Shown: piece by piece, positions 5,743-12,104 of the stretch
Layout of the letters: each line of letters opens with the position of its first letter
Numbering within the stretch: the first letter of the stretch is position 1
From: Pseudoselenomonas ruminantium
GTDB lineage: Bacteria > Bacillota > Negativicutes > Selenomonadales > Selenomonadaceae
Assembly: GCA_002448495.1 (NCBI GenBank)
Contig: DJYL01000069.1
Location: forward strand, 1,189 to 13,292
DNA length: 12,104 nt
Direction: 5' to 3'
Notes under the pieces: generated by a model
What the model saw: only the letters and a program-made list of their open reading frames with translations
Database searches by the model: none
What the model was told of the DNA's origin: nothing
Made by a program: the position numbers and the translations under genes

Positions 5743-8287
5743 TCGCAAAAAAATGGTGCTCACCATCATGATGACCCTGCTGTTGATTTTCCTGTCGGGA
5801 ATCTTTATCCAGCAGCGGATTGTCAACATGCTGAACAAAGCCGCTGAACTCTCCGTGGCCCGACAGACCGAAGATATTTCCCTGCTGGCCGGCGAGCGTT
5901 TCCACCGCTTCATGACCCCATTGCAGACAGCAGCCTACCATTTGTCGACACATGAACAGGAAAAAGAGGCTGTACTGCAGATGCTCACTCAGCAAAATCC
6001 ACAGGGACAGTCCGGCCTTATTGATTTTCAGCACCATACCACCGGCCGTTTTCTGTCTACCGCCTCTTTCCCCCGCTTACAGATGGCCTTTCATGGCAAC
6101 AACGTTATCGATTATAATCCCGATATTGGTATCCTGCTGGCGACGCCGGTCTTCTATGGCGATAACGTCCGCTACGTCCTTTATCAGGTTTACCCACCGG
6201 AAATGCTGCCGAAGCTTTTCGCCCTTTCCGACTATGATGCCTTTACCCATGTCATCATCCAGTACCGTGACGGCACTTTAGCTGTCCCTTACGAAAACTA
6301 CACCAGCAATGATACGCGTTTCTGGGCTGATGACACCATTCAGGCGGGCATGCAGGAAGTCCATGAACGCCTGAAACGCAACAAGGCTGCCGCAGTCTAT
6401 ACCGAAGGCGCCGAAGGAAAATTCTTCGTCTTCGGTGCGGATCTTCCCCAGACGGATTTTTCCATGATTGGCTATATGCCCTGGTCGGCGGTGGCCGGAC
6501 AGATAACCAGCATCTATCAGCGCGTGTTCTTCCTCTTCTCGCTGATGTTGATTCTCTTTGCCTGCCTGAGCATTTACCTGCTCATGGCCCAGACCAGTGT
6601 GGCAGAAACCGAGGAACTGCGCAAGGCACGTGCCGAAGCAGATGCTGCCAATCAGGCCAAAAGTCAGTTTCTTGCCAATATGAGCCACGAAATCCGCACC
6701 CCGCTGAATGCCATCAGCGGCATGAACGAAATGATCTTGCGGCAAAAAATTCCTGGAGAAGTCCGGCAATATGCCAGCAATATCAAATCGGCCACAGCGG
6801 CACTGTTGACCATCATCAACGAAATACTGGACTTTTCGAAAATCGAGTCCGGCCATATGAAAATCGTGCCCACCGATTATCAATTAACCACGGTGCTGCG
6901 GGAGGTCTGTACCTTGGTCGGCCTGCGCGCTCAGGCCAAGAATCTGCAATTCCGAATTCACGTTGACCCGTATTTACCCAACTATCTGCATGGTGACGCG
7001 GGGCGCCTGCGCCAGATTCTCATCAATTTACTCAACAATGCCATAAAATATACCCCCACCGGGTCTGTAACGCTGGATATCAGCGGAAATCGCAAAGAAA
7101 ACACCCTTTATCTGCGTGCTGCGATTACCGATACCGGTATCGGTATCCGCGAAGAAGATAAAGCCCGCCTTTTCCAAGTCTTTGAACGCCTGGACATTGA
7201 GCGCAACCGCAAAATTGAAGGCACAGGACTTGGCCTTGCCATCACCCACCGTTTACTCAATATGATGAACGGCAGTATAAAAGTCGACAGCATCTATGGC
7301 GAAGGCAGTACCTTTACCATCGAGCTGCCACAGGCTATCCAATCCCTTGACCCGGTAGGCGTGTTCAATCTCGATGCCCAGCCGGTCTATGAAGCGGACT
7401 TTCACGAACCGGCCAGCAGCTTCATCGCACCTGCAGCGCAGGTACTCATCGTAGACGACAACGATATGAACTGCTTTGTCGCCTCCAGCCTGCTCAAGGA
7501 AACCCAGGTACAAACCACCATCGCCCATAGCGGTGATGAAGCCTTGGAAGCCTTGCAAAAGCAACAATTCCATGTTGTGCTGTTAGACTACATGATGCCG
7601 GGAATGAACGGTGTGGAAACCCTGCATAAGGCCAAAGAACTTCCCAACATCCAAAATACCCGCTTTATTGCCCTGACCGCAACGGCCATATCCGGTTCAC
7701 GCGAAAAATTCCTTGCTGAAGGCTTTGACAATTATCTGAGCAAACCCATGACGGGTGCGGAACTTACCGCCATGCTGCAACGCTACCTGCCAGCGGAGCT
7801 GTTGCAAAAGCCTATAGCCACAACCACTGCGCCTAAACCAGCCGCTGCACCAGCCGCACCTGCTGAGCCTGGTATACCAACTGTATCTAGTGCGTCCACT
7901 GAGTCGCCTACGGCCCTTATCGACCAGAAGCTAGGCCTACAATACTGCAACAATATGCCGGTTCTCTACAACAATGTACTTGCCCTGTTCTGCAAGCAGG
8001 GTGATGACAATATTGCCAAGCTGGATGATGATTTAACTACAGGCAACTGGAAAGACTACCGCATCAATATCCATGCCCTAAAATCCACCTCCCTCACGAT
8101 TGGTTGCCGCAGTCTGAATAAACAGGCCAAGGAACTTGAACAAGCCGTTAAGGATTATTTGGCCGATGATGCTGCACCTGAACAAAAGCAGCAGGCACTC
8201 AACTACATTCAGGAACACCACGCTGACACGATGGAACTTTACCGCCAGGTCGTCGCAGAAGGCAGTCAGCAACAACCTACAACATAA
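5735..8287 (+). CDS. Tripartite hybrid sensor histidine kinase (HisKA-HATPase-REC-Hpt)
   Basis: This 850-residue inner-membrane kinase has a transmembrane segment at about 7-27, a periplasmic sensor region of some 230 residues, and a second segment at about 264-285. A coiled linker leads to HisKA with His318 in MSHEIRTPLN. The ATPase shows LLNNAIKY (Asn435), DTGIG (466-470), GTGLGL (496-501) and GEGSTF. A receiver follows with Asp574/575, acceptor Asp618 in LLDYMMPGMNG, Thr648 and Lys670. An Ala/Pro-rich linker (about 695-725) joins a C-terminal Hpt domain with His780 in HALKSTS. The layout is that of a BarA/ArcB-like phosphorelay. The start is a TTG at 5735 behind a GGGGGTGG site; the ATG at 5753 lacks one. 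It overlaps the BMP gene by eight bases, so the BMP protein probably informs its sensor. The last gene of its operon, it ends just before a shared terminator. Confidence 0.93.
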   Translation: MNNRKKMVLTIMMTLLLIFLSGIFIQQRIVNMLNKAAELSVARQTEDISLLAGERFHRFMTPLQTAAYHLSTHEQEKEAVLQMLTQQNPQGQSGLIDFQHHTTGRFLSTASFPRLQMAFHGNNVIDYNPDIGILLATPVFYGDNVRYVLYQVYPPEMLPKLFALSDYDAFTHVIIQYRDGTLAVPYENYTSNDTRFWADDTIQAGMQEVHERLKRNKAAAVYTEGAEGKFFVFGADLPQTDFSMIGYMPWSAVAGQITSIYQRVFFLFSLMLILFACLSIYLLMAQTSVAETEELRKARAEADAANQAKSQFLANMSHEIRTPLNAISGMNEMILRQKIPGEVRQYASNIKSATAALLTIINEILDFSKIESGHMKIVPTDYQLTTVLREVCTLVGLRAQAKNLQFRIHVDPYLPNYLHGDAGRLRQILINLLNNAIKYTPTGSVTLDISGNRKENTLYLRAAITDTGIGIREEDKARLFQVFERLDIERNRKIEGTGLGLAITHRLLNMMNGSIKVDSIYGEGSTFTIELPQAIQSLDPVGVFNLDAQPVYEADFHEPASSFIAPAAQVLIVDDNDMNCFVASSLLKETQVQTTIAHSGDEALEALQKQQFHVVLLDYMMPGMNGVETLHKAKELPNIQNTRFIALTATAISGSREKFLAEGFDNYLSKPMTGAELTAMLQRYLPAELLQKPIATTTAPKPAAAPAAPAEPGIPTVSSASTESPTALIDQKLGLQYCNNMPVLYNNVLALFCKQGDDNIAKLDDDLTTGNWKDYRINIHALKSTSLTIGCRSLNKQAKELEQAVKDYLADDAAPEQKQQALNYIQEHHADTMELYRQVVAEGSQQQPTT

Positions 8288-8290
8288 ACA

Positions 8291-8335
8291 AAAAAGCTGT
8301 GAAGGCGAACATGAGTTCGCACTTCACAGCTTTTC
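8291..8335. terminator. Bidirectional intrinsic terminator between the kinase operon and rplL
   Basis: AGCTGTGAAG (8295-8304) pairs with CTTCACAGCT (8322-8331), and an inner GCGAA/TTCGC stem sits above a one-base bulge. On the minus strand six T residues follow, so it efficiently ends the rplJ-rplL transcript. On the plus strand TTTTCTT follows, so it can also end the convergent kinase operon. It separates rplL from rpoB transcriptionally. Confidence 0.88.
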
Positions 8336-8363
8336 TTATATTGCTAATTTCAGCAAACTGAAA

Positions 8364-8732
<369 letters not shown>

Positions 8733-8793
8733 TTGAATATACCTCCAAAAATCTTTCTTGTTATTTCTTAATTAATTATATCGGATTCGCAGA

Positions 8794-9333
8794 TTATGCG
8801 GATTCCTTCTGAGCGCGAACAGCGTCAAGCACATAAACAGCATTGCGAATAACACCCTGCAGTACGTTGACCGTATTGCTGATCGGAGCATTCATGCTGC
8901 CCAGCATCTTGGCGATGAGTTCTTCGCGGGACGGCAGTTCAGCCAGAGCCTTGACTTCGTTAGCGTCAATAACCTTGCCTTCAACCGTACCAACTTTAAC
9001 CGTCAGTACTTCGTTTTCATCGAGCTTGTTCTTCTTGATGAAGCCGCAGATAACCTTTGCCGGAGCAATAGCATCCTCCGTGGAGAATGCGAAAGCCGTA
9101 GTGCCTTCAAGATGAGCATCGAAGCCTTCGATACCTGCTTCTTTCGCTGCCAGGCGGAGCATCGTGTTTTTAACAACATGGTACGTTACACCAGCGGCGC
9201 GAAGTTCACGACGGAGCTGTGTATCCTGAGCAACCGTAAGGCCACGGTAGCTCGTGAGCACAACACCTTTAGCATTCGTCAGCTGATCTTTCAGTTCAGC
9301 AACGATAGCCTGTTTCTTCGTCAGATTTGCCAT
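8794..9333 (-). CDS. rplJ: 50S ribosomal protein L10
   Basis: This 179-residue protein forms the base of the ribosomal stalk, binding 23S rRNA through its N-terminal domain and L7/L12 dimers through its C-terminal helix (about 135-179). Family motifs are visible, such as the YRGLTVAQDTQLRRELR and VVKNTMLRLA segments and the GTTAFAF stretch. AGGAGGTG lies 10 bases before the ATG. The preceding 200 bases hold an L10-type leader and terminator hairpin, so expression is most likely feedback-controlled by L10 or the L10-L12 complex. Nothing in the coding sequence is unusual. Confidence 0.98.
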   Translation of the reverse strand: MANLTKKQAIVAELKDQLTNAKGVVLTSYRGLTVAQDTQLRRELRAAGVTYHVVKNTMLRLAAKEAGIEGFDAHLEGTTAFAFSTEDAIAPAKVICGFIKKNKLDENEVLTVKVGTVEGKVIDANEVKALAELPSREELIAKMLGSMNAPISNTVNVLQGVIRNAVYVLDAVRAQKESA

Positions 9334-9377
9334 TTTTCTATTACACCTCCTGCCTGTTTGAAATTATTAAAGCCTGT

Positions 9378-9407
9378 AAAAAAACCTCCGGCTGCGTCCG
9401 CCGGAGG
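9378..9407 (-). terminator. Attenuator hairpin in the rplJ leader
   Basis: On the minus strand CCTCCGGC (9400-9407) pairs perfectly with GCCGGAGG (9385-9392) around a seven-base loop, and seven T residues follow (9378-9384). It lies only 45 bases before rplJ, inside the operon, so it must be conditional. Its 5' arm is also complementary to the 3' arm of the L10-leader helix, which gives a switch. Confidence 0.88.
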
Positions 9408-9428
9408 TAGAATTTTCAAAGTTCATCT

Positions 9429-9543
9429 GCTCCGGCCTCGGCAGGCGACAAAAAATCGTCGTTAGATGATAAATATCAAACCTGCTGTCTACAGCCATCG
9501 TTATACAGTTGTCGGAACATAACGTTCCTGAGACCGGAGCCTC
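9429..9543 (-). ncRNA. Ribosomal protein L10 leader (autoregulatory RNA)
   Basis: The leader is closed by an 11-bp helix of GCTCCGGTCTC (9530-9540) and GAGGCCGGAGC (9429-9439) with one G-U pair. Inside it GCAGG and CCTGC form a second helix near its 3' end. This matches the general form of the Firmicute L10 leader, in which L10 with L12 binds the RNA and promotes termination before rplJ. The 3' arm segment GCCGGAG (9430-9436) can instead pair with CTCCGGC of the terminator (9400-9406), an antiterminator of 7 bp. I identified it by position and pairing, not by a covariance model. Confidence 0.75.
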
Positions 9544-9564
9544 GTCTGAACCGAACTCTAAAAA

Positions 9565-10245
9565 TTAGAGCTGAACAGGGATGCCAGGGCCCATCGTTGC
9601 GCTAACCGTGATGGAGCGCATGTACTGGCCTTTAGCAGCCGCCGGTTTTACGCGGTTCAGTGTATCAATCAGGGCCTGGAAGTTCTGCTGGAGCTTCTCA
9701 GCGTCGAAAGATGCCTTGCCAATCGGGCAATGCACGTTACCGGCCTTATCGGTGCGGTATTCGACTTTACCTGCTTTAATCTCGGATACTGCCTTCGTGA
9801 GGTCCATCGTAACCGTACCCAGTTTCGGGTTCGGCATGAGGCCGCGGGGGCCGAGAACCTTACCAAGACGACCGACAGTGCCCATCATGTCCGGAGTAGC
9901 TACTGCGACATCGAAGTCGAGCCAGCCGCCCTGAATCTTCTGGACAATTTCATCGGAACCAACGAAGTCTGCACCTGCAGCTTCTGCTTCCTTAACCTTT
10001 TCGCCCTTAGCGAAAACGAGTACGCGCTTGGATTTACCAGTGCCGTGTGGCAGTACCATAGCGCCACGAACCTGCTGATCAGCATACTTCGGATCTACGC
10101 CGAGACGTACATGCAGTTCGATGGTTTCATCAAACTTCTTCGTAGCCGTCTTCTTAACGAGTTCCATAGCTTCAGCAGCCGTGTAGAACTTGCCAGCTTC
10201 AACGAGCTTGCAAGCGTCCTGATATTTCTTACCAGCTTTAGCCAT
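9565..10245 (-). CDS. rplA: 50S ribosomal protein L1
   Basis: This 226-residue protein builds the mobile L1 stalk that handles deacylated tRNA leaving the E site, and in many bacteria it represses its own operon by binding the mRNA. The signature [20 protein letters not shown] and the [12 protein letters not shown] segment are clear. I start it at the ATG at 10245 ([13 protein letters not shown]), with AGGAGA 9 bases upstream; an in-frame GTG further up (10290) would add 15 residues foreign to the family. It lies 65 bases after rplK, with a hairpin in the gap. A leader region and attenuator separate it from rplJ. Confidence 0.97.
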   Translation of the reverse strand: MAKAGKKYQDACKLVEAGKFYTAAEAMELVKKTATKKFDETIELHVRLGVDPKYADQQVRGAMVLPHGTGKSKRVLVFAKGEKVKEAEAAGADFVGSDEIVQKIQGGWLDFDVAVATPDMMGTVGRLGKVLGPRGLMPNPKLGTVTMDLTKAVSEIKAGKVEYRTDKAGNVHCPIGKASFDAEKLQQNFQALIDTLNRVKPAAAKGQYMRSITVSATMGPGIPVQL

Positions 10246-10263
10246 TGTAAGTTTTCTCCTCTC

Positions 10264-10290
10264 GTGGTAATAACGGTTATTGCCTCCCAC
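10264..10290 (-). promoter_or_regulatory. Hairpin between rplK and rplA, possible L1 target
   Basis: In the transcript AATAAC pairs with GTTATT around a single-base loop position, below it lies an asymmetric internal loop (GAGGC on one side, A on the other), and GTGG/CCAC closes the structure. L1 autoregulatory sites are short helices with a purine-rich asymmetric internal loop, so this is a candidate. The tight loop would have to open, and the similarity is only in general form. Confidence 0.3.
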
Positions 10291-10310
10291 AGGGATGAAA
10301 CGCGAACTAA

Positions 10311-10736
10311 TTAGTCAACGATTTCGATACCCATGCTGCGAGCCGTGCCCTCGATCATGCGAGTAGCAGCCTCGATATCAGCAGCGTTGAGGTCTTCCAT
10401 TTTGCTTTCTGCAATCTTCATTGCTTCAGCGCGGGGCAGCTTAGCTACCTTGTTCTTGTTGGGTTCACCAGAAGCCTTGTCGATTTTTGCAGCCTTCTTC
10501 AGAAGTACAGCAGCCGGCGGAGTCTTCGTGATGAACGTGAAGGATCTATCCTCAAAAACCGTGATTTCAACCGGAATGATGAGACCAGCCTTATCCTTGG
10601 TTCTTTCGTTGAATTCCTTACAGAACCCCATGATGTTGACACCAGCCTGACCAAGTGCCGGACCTACCGGAGGAGCCGGATTAGCCTTGCCTGCAACAAC
10701 CTGAAGTTTTACAATCTTAGAAACTTTCTTTGCCAT
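10311..10736 (-). CDS. rplK: 50S ribosomal protein L11
   Basis: This 141-residue protein binds the GTPase-associated region of 23S rRNA at the base of the L7/L12 stalk and is needed for stringent-response signalling and thiopeptide binding. The N-terminal motif PPVGPALGQ (22-30) and the [12 protein letters not shown] segment are typical, as is the RNA-binding C-terminal domain with [13 protein letters not shown] at the end. Length is standard. GGGAGGTG lies 7 bases before the ATG. It follows nusG by 39 bases with no terminator or promoter visible between them, so they are cotranscribed. Confidence 0.98.
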   Translation of the reverse strand: MAKKVSKIVKLQVVAGKANPAPPVGPALGQAGVNIMGFCKEFNERTKDKAGLIIPVEITVFEDRSFTFITKTPPAAVLLKKAAKIDKASGEPNKNKVAKLPRAEAMKIAESKMEDLNAADIEAATRMIEGTARSMGIEIVD

Positions 10737-10775
10737 TTATTTTCACCTCCCAAAAAGGATTTAAAAAGGCTTTAA

Positions 10776-11324
10776 TCAGATTTCTTCCACCTGATCAAAA
10801 CCAAGGTCAATCGGGGTTTCCTCGACGAGAACTTTCAGACGGCCTTTTTCAGCATCAATAGCTGTAATCGTACCCGTGTAATTCTCGAAAACGCCCGAGT
10901 TGATGCGAACCACATCCCCAACCTCTACATCGAGTTCGGGTTTGAGCTCTTCCTCGCCCATGGACTTCAAGATACGTTTCGCTTCAGCATCGGTAAGCGG
11001 TATCGGGTGCTTTTCAGAACCAACAAAACCGGTAACACCGGTGGTGTTGCGCACAACGTACCAAGAATGCTCATCAACAATCATGTCAACCAGCACATAG
11101 CCTGGGAAGACTTTTCGCGGAACGACTTTTTTCTTGCCGTCCTTGATTTCGACCTCATCCTCTACCGGAACCACAACATTGAAAATCATGTTGCTCATGT
11201 TGGCCGTATGAATCAGGCGTTCGAGATTGGCCTTAACCTTGTTCTCATAGCCCGAATAGGTATGTACAACATACCATGCTCTGCCGGGATTATCCTGCCG
11301 CAGATTCATCTCTTCGTTTGCCAT
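10776..11324 (-). CDS. nusG: Transcription elongation/antitermination factor NusG with shortened KOW loop
   Basis: NusG (182 residues) binds RNA polymerase through its NGN domain (about 15-115) and, through its KOW domain (about 133-182), contacts S10 or Rho in E. coli. AWYVVHTYSGYENKV (16-30) and KVFPGYVLVDM (71-81) are diagnostic. The ATG at 11324 gives the expected N-terminus; an in-frame start at 11408 would overlap secE. GAGGG lies only 4 bases upstream. The gene is 16 bases after secE. The end of the KOW domain is odd: LKVLV is followed directly by EETPIDLGF, where E. coli has LKVSV-SIFGRA-TPVELDF. Four residues are therefore missing, among them the equivalent of Phe165. The reading frame continues normally on both sides, so this is not a frameshift. 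The KOW turn also reads INSGVF instead of NDGPF. Confidence 0.97.
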   Translation of the reverse strand: MANEEMNLRQDNPGRAWYVVHTYSGYENKVKANLERLIHTANMSNMIFNVVVPVEDEVEIKDGKKKVVPRKVFPGYVLVDMIVDEHSWYVVRNTTGVTGFVGSEKHPIPLTDAEAKRILKSMGEEELKPELDVEVGDVVRINSGVFENYTGTITAIDAEKGRLKVLVEETPIDLGFDQVEEI

Positions 11325-11340
11325 GCTGCCCTCACTTAGC

Positions 11341-11514
11341 TTACCGTAAAATGATGTGGAACAATCTTGCAAAGATGGTATCACAGAACCAGATAAGCAC
11401 GCAGACAATCGCTACAGCAATACCGACAACTACCGTATAGTTAGCCAGTTCCTTCTTGGTCGCCCATGATACTTTTTTCATTTCGGCGATTACTTCGTCT
11501 ATGAATTTCTTCAC
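11341..11514 (-). CDS. secE: Preprotein translocase subunit SecE
   Basis: This 57-residue protein is the short, single-span form of SecE that clamps SecY in the protein-conducting channel. It reads MKKFIDEVIAEMKKVSWATK, with the conserved amphipathic helix and the KKVSWATKKEL motif before a transmembrane segment (about 27-44). The start is GTG at 11514, the only start in frame after the upstream TAG. GGAG lies rather far upstream (13 bases) and GAAG closer (7), so the ribosome binding site is weak. It sits between rpmG (37 bases) and nusG (16 bases), the usual order. Confidence 0.95.
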   Translation of the reverse strand: MKKFIDEVIAEMKKVSWATKKELANYTVVVGIAVAIVCVLIWFCDTIFARLFHIILR

Positions 11515-11551
11515 AGTTACTTCACATCTCCGTTCAATCCGCTAGAAGCGA

Positions 11552-11701
11552 TTATTTCGTCTCTTTGTGCGTCGTATGTTTCTTGCAGAACTTGCAGTAC
11601 TTATTGAACTCCAGACGATCCGGGTTGTTCTTCTTGTTCTTGTTGGTACGGTAGTTACGGCTATGGCACTCCGTGCACTCCAACGTGATATTGTTGCGCA
11701 T
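11552..11701 (-). CDS. rpmG: 50S ribosomal protein L33
   Basis: This 49-residue protein reads [20 protein letters not shown] and ends [16 protein letters not shown]. It has two CxxC pairs (Cys9/Cys12 and Cys36/Cys39), so it is the zinc-binding form of L33. Many bacteria also carry a zinc-free copy elsewhere. AAGGGGTG lies 9 bases before the ATG. It is the first gene after the operon promoter and, as in other Firmicutes, precedes secE and nusG. Confidence 0.96.
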   Translation of the reverse strand: MRNNITLECTECHSRNYRTNKNKKNNPDRLEFNKYCKFCKKHTTHKETK

Positions 11702-11758
11702 CTCTATTTACACCCCTTACGCTCAGAAACTATGACTCTTTCATAATGTCACTAATAC

Positions 11759-11787
11759 AATTTAGCACACTTGCAAAAGCCTGTCAA
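11759..11787 (-). promoter_or_regulatory. Promoter of the rpmG-secE-nusG-rplKAJL operon
   Basis: On the minus strand a perfect -35 TTGACA (11782-11787) is followed after 17 bases by TAAATT (11759-11764) with a TGC extended -10 element. It lies between the tRNA terminator and rpmG, about 58 bases before the rpmG start. It is the only convincing promoter visible for the ribosomal protein operon. The layout closely resembles rpoB P1. Confidence 0.78.
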
Positions 11788-11846
11788 CATAAAACCCTTG
11801 ACAAGTTAAAATTTTTCTTAGCGACATATTTAGATGAATAAAACAT

Positions 11847-11870
11847 AATAAAAACCCCTGCAACAGGGGT
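11847..11870 (-). terminator. Terminator after the tRNA cluster
   Basis: On the minus strand ACCCCTG (11864-11870) pairs with CAGGGGT (11854-11860) around a three-base loop, followed by TTTTATT. It lies 12 bases after the CCA end of the elongator tRNA-Met gene and insulates the ribosomal protein operon from tRNA transcription. Confidence 0.85.
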
Positions 11871-11882
11871 TAATTAGCTGAT

Positions 11883-11959
11883 TGGTGGCGGCAAAGAGAT
11901 TTGAACTCCTGACACTGCGGGTATGAACCGCATGCTCTAGCCAACTGAGCTATGCCGCC
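11883..11959 (-). tRNA. tRNA-Met (CAT), elongator type
   Basis: The 77-base gene folds as a normal cloverleaf: acceptor GGCGGCA with TGCCGCC, discriminator A and an encoded CCA. The anticodon loop is TTCATAC with anticodon CAT. The first acceptor bases, D-arm and anticodon arm resemble elongator tRNA-Met of Bacillus, whereas the initiator in this cluster is the separate gene at 12055. A CAT tRNA that is modified to read Ile AUA codons is the alternative, but the body fits Met better. Confidence 0.9.
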
Positions 11960-11966
11960 ATATATA

Positions 11967-12042
11967 TGGAGCTGATAACCAGGATTGAACTGGTGACCTT
12001 ATCCTTACCAAGGATACGCTCTACCGACTGAGCTATATCAGC
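11967..12042 (-). tRNA. tRNA-Thr (GGT)
   Basis: The 76-base gene has acceptor GCTGATA with TATCAGC, discriminator T and an encoded CCA. The anticodon stem TATCC/GGATA encloses the loop TTGGTAA, giving anticodon GGT for Thr ACC/ACU codons. It is 7 bases upstream of tRNA-Met, so the cluster is cotranscribed and processed. Confidence 0.94.
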
Positions 12043-12054
12043 AACATTAACATT

Positions 12055-12104
12055 TGGTTGCGGGAATAGGACTTGAACCTATGACCTTCGGGTTATGAGC
12101 CCGA
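12055..12104 (-). tRNA. tRNA-fMet (CAT), 3' part, cut by window edge
   Basis: Fifty bases of the 3' part are present: anticodon arm TCGGGCTCATAACCCGA, T-arm, CCCGCA acceptor strand, discriminator A and CCA. The three G-C pairs (GGG/CCC) next to the CTCATAA loop are the hallmark of initiator tRNA. The 5' acceptor strand and D-arm lie outside the window, so the unpaired first base typical of initiators cannot be checked. Confidence 0.9.

Noticed and set aside
9730..10314. Plus-strand ORF of 194 codons opposite rplA
   Set aside because: It is the antisense shadow of a certain ribosomal protein gene.
11325..11408. Upstream in-frame extension of nusG
   Set aside because: It overlaps the secE coding region, and its residues are unrelated to NusG; the ATG at 11324 has a nearby GAGGG.
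11798..11826. TTGACA on the plus strand as a rightward promoter
   Set aside because: No -10-like sequence follows at 16-18 bases, and a rightward transcript would only run antisense into the tRNA genes.
11883..11959. tRNA-Ile2 (CAT, lysidine-modified) as identity
   Set aside because: The acceptor and anticodon arms resemble elongator tRNA-Met of Firmicutes, although sequence alone cannot exclude the Ile2 identity fully.

Overview
The window looks like the chromosome of a diderm Firmicute of the Negativicutes, probably near Selenomonas. The basis is the order rpmG-secE-nusG-rplKAJL next to rpoB, strong AGGAGG/AAGGGG-type ribosome binding sites, moderate GC, CCA-encoding tRNAs and the style of the two-component genes. 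The genus is an inference. No insertion sequence, prophage gene or CRISPR array is visible.

Right part (about 8.29-12.1 kb, all on the minus strand): a tRNA cluster (initiator Met, Thr, elongator Met) ends at an intrinsic terminator. A consensus-like promoter then starts the translation/transcription operon rpmG (L33), secE, nusG, rplK (L11), rplA (L1), rplJ (L10), rplL (L7/L12). An L10-type leader with an attenuator hairpin lies before rplJ. A strong hairpin at 8291-8335 closes the operon directly after rplL.

Middle (1366-8287): a block of about 7 kb with five signal-transduction genes sits where rpoB would normally follow rplL. Two divergent operons share a 156-base control region that carries a tandem 15-bp direct repeat. 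Leftward runs a LytTR response regulator followed by a multi-membrane-span GHKL histidine kinase. Rightward run three overlapping genes: a REC/HD-GYP (predicted cyclic-di-GMP phosphodiesterase) response regulator, a membrane-anchored BMP/PnrA-type ligand-binding protein, and a tripartite hybrid histidine kinase (HisKA, HATPase, REC, Hpt). The simplest reading is a ligand-binding protein that informs the hybrid kinase, which phosphorylates the HD-GYP regulator and so changes cyclic-di-GMP. The LytTR system may control transcription of one or both operons.

Left part (1-1365): the 5' end of rpoB (383 codons, minus strand, TTG start) with its own control region. A TTGACA/TAAACT promoter starts two bases after the kinase stop codon, followed by a terminator-like hairpin with a U8 tract and a second extended -10 promoter. 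RNA polymerase genes are thus uncoupled from the ribosomal protein operon.

Two points deserve most attention: the signalling island between rplL and rpoB, and a NusG whose KOW domain lacks the short loop that in E. coli carries Phe165, a contact residue for S10 and Rho.
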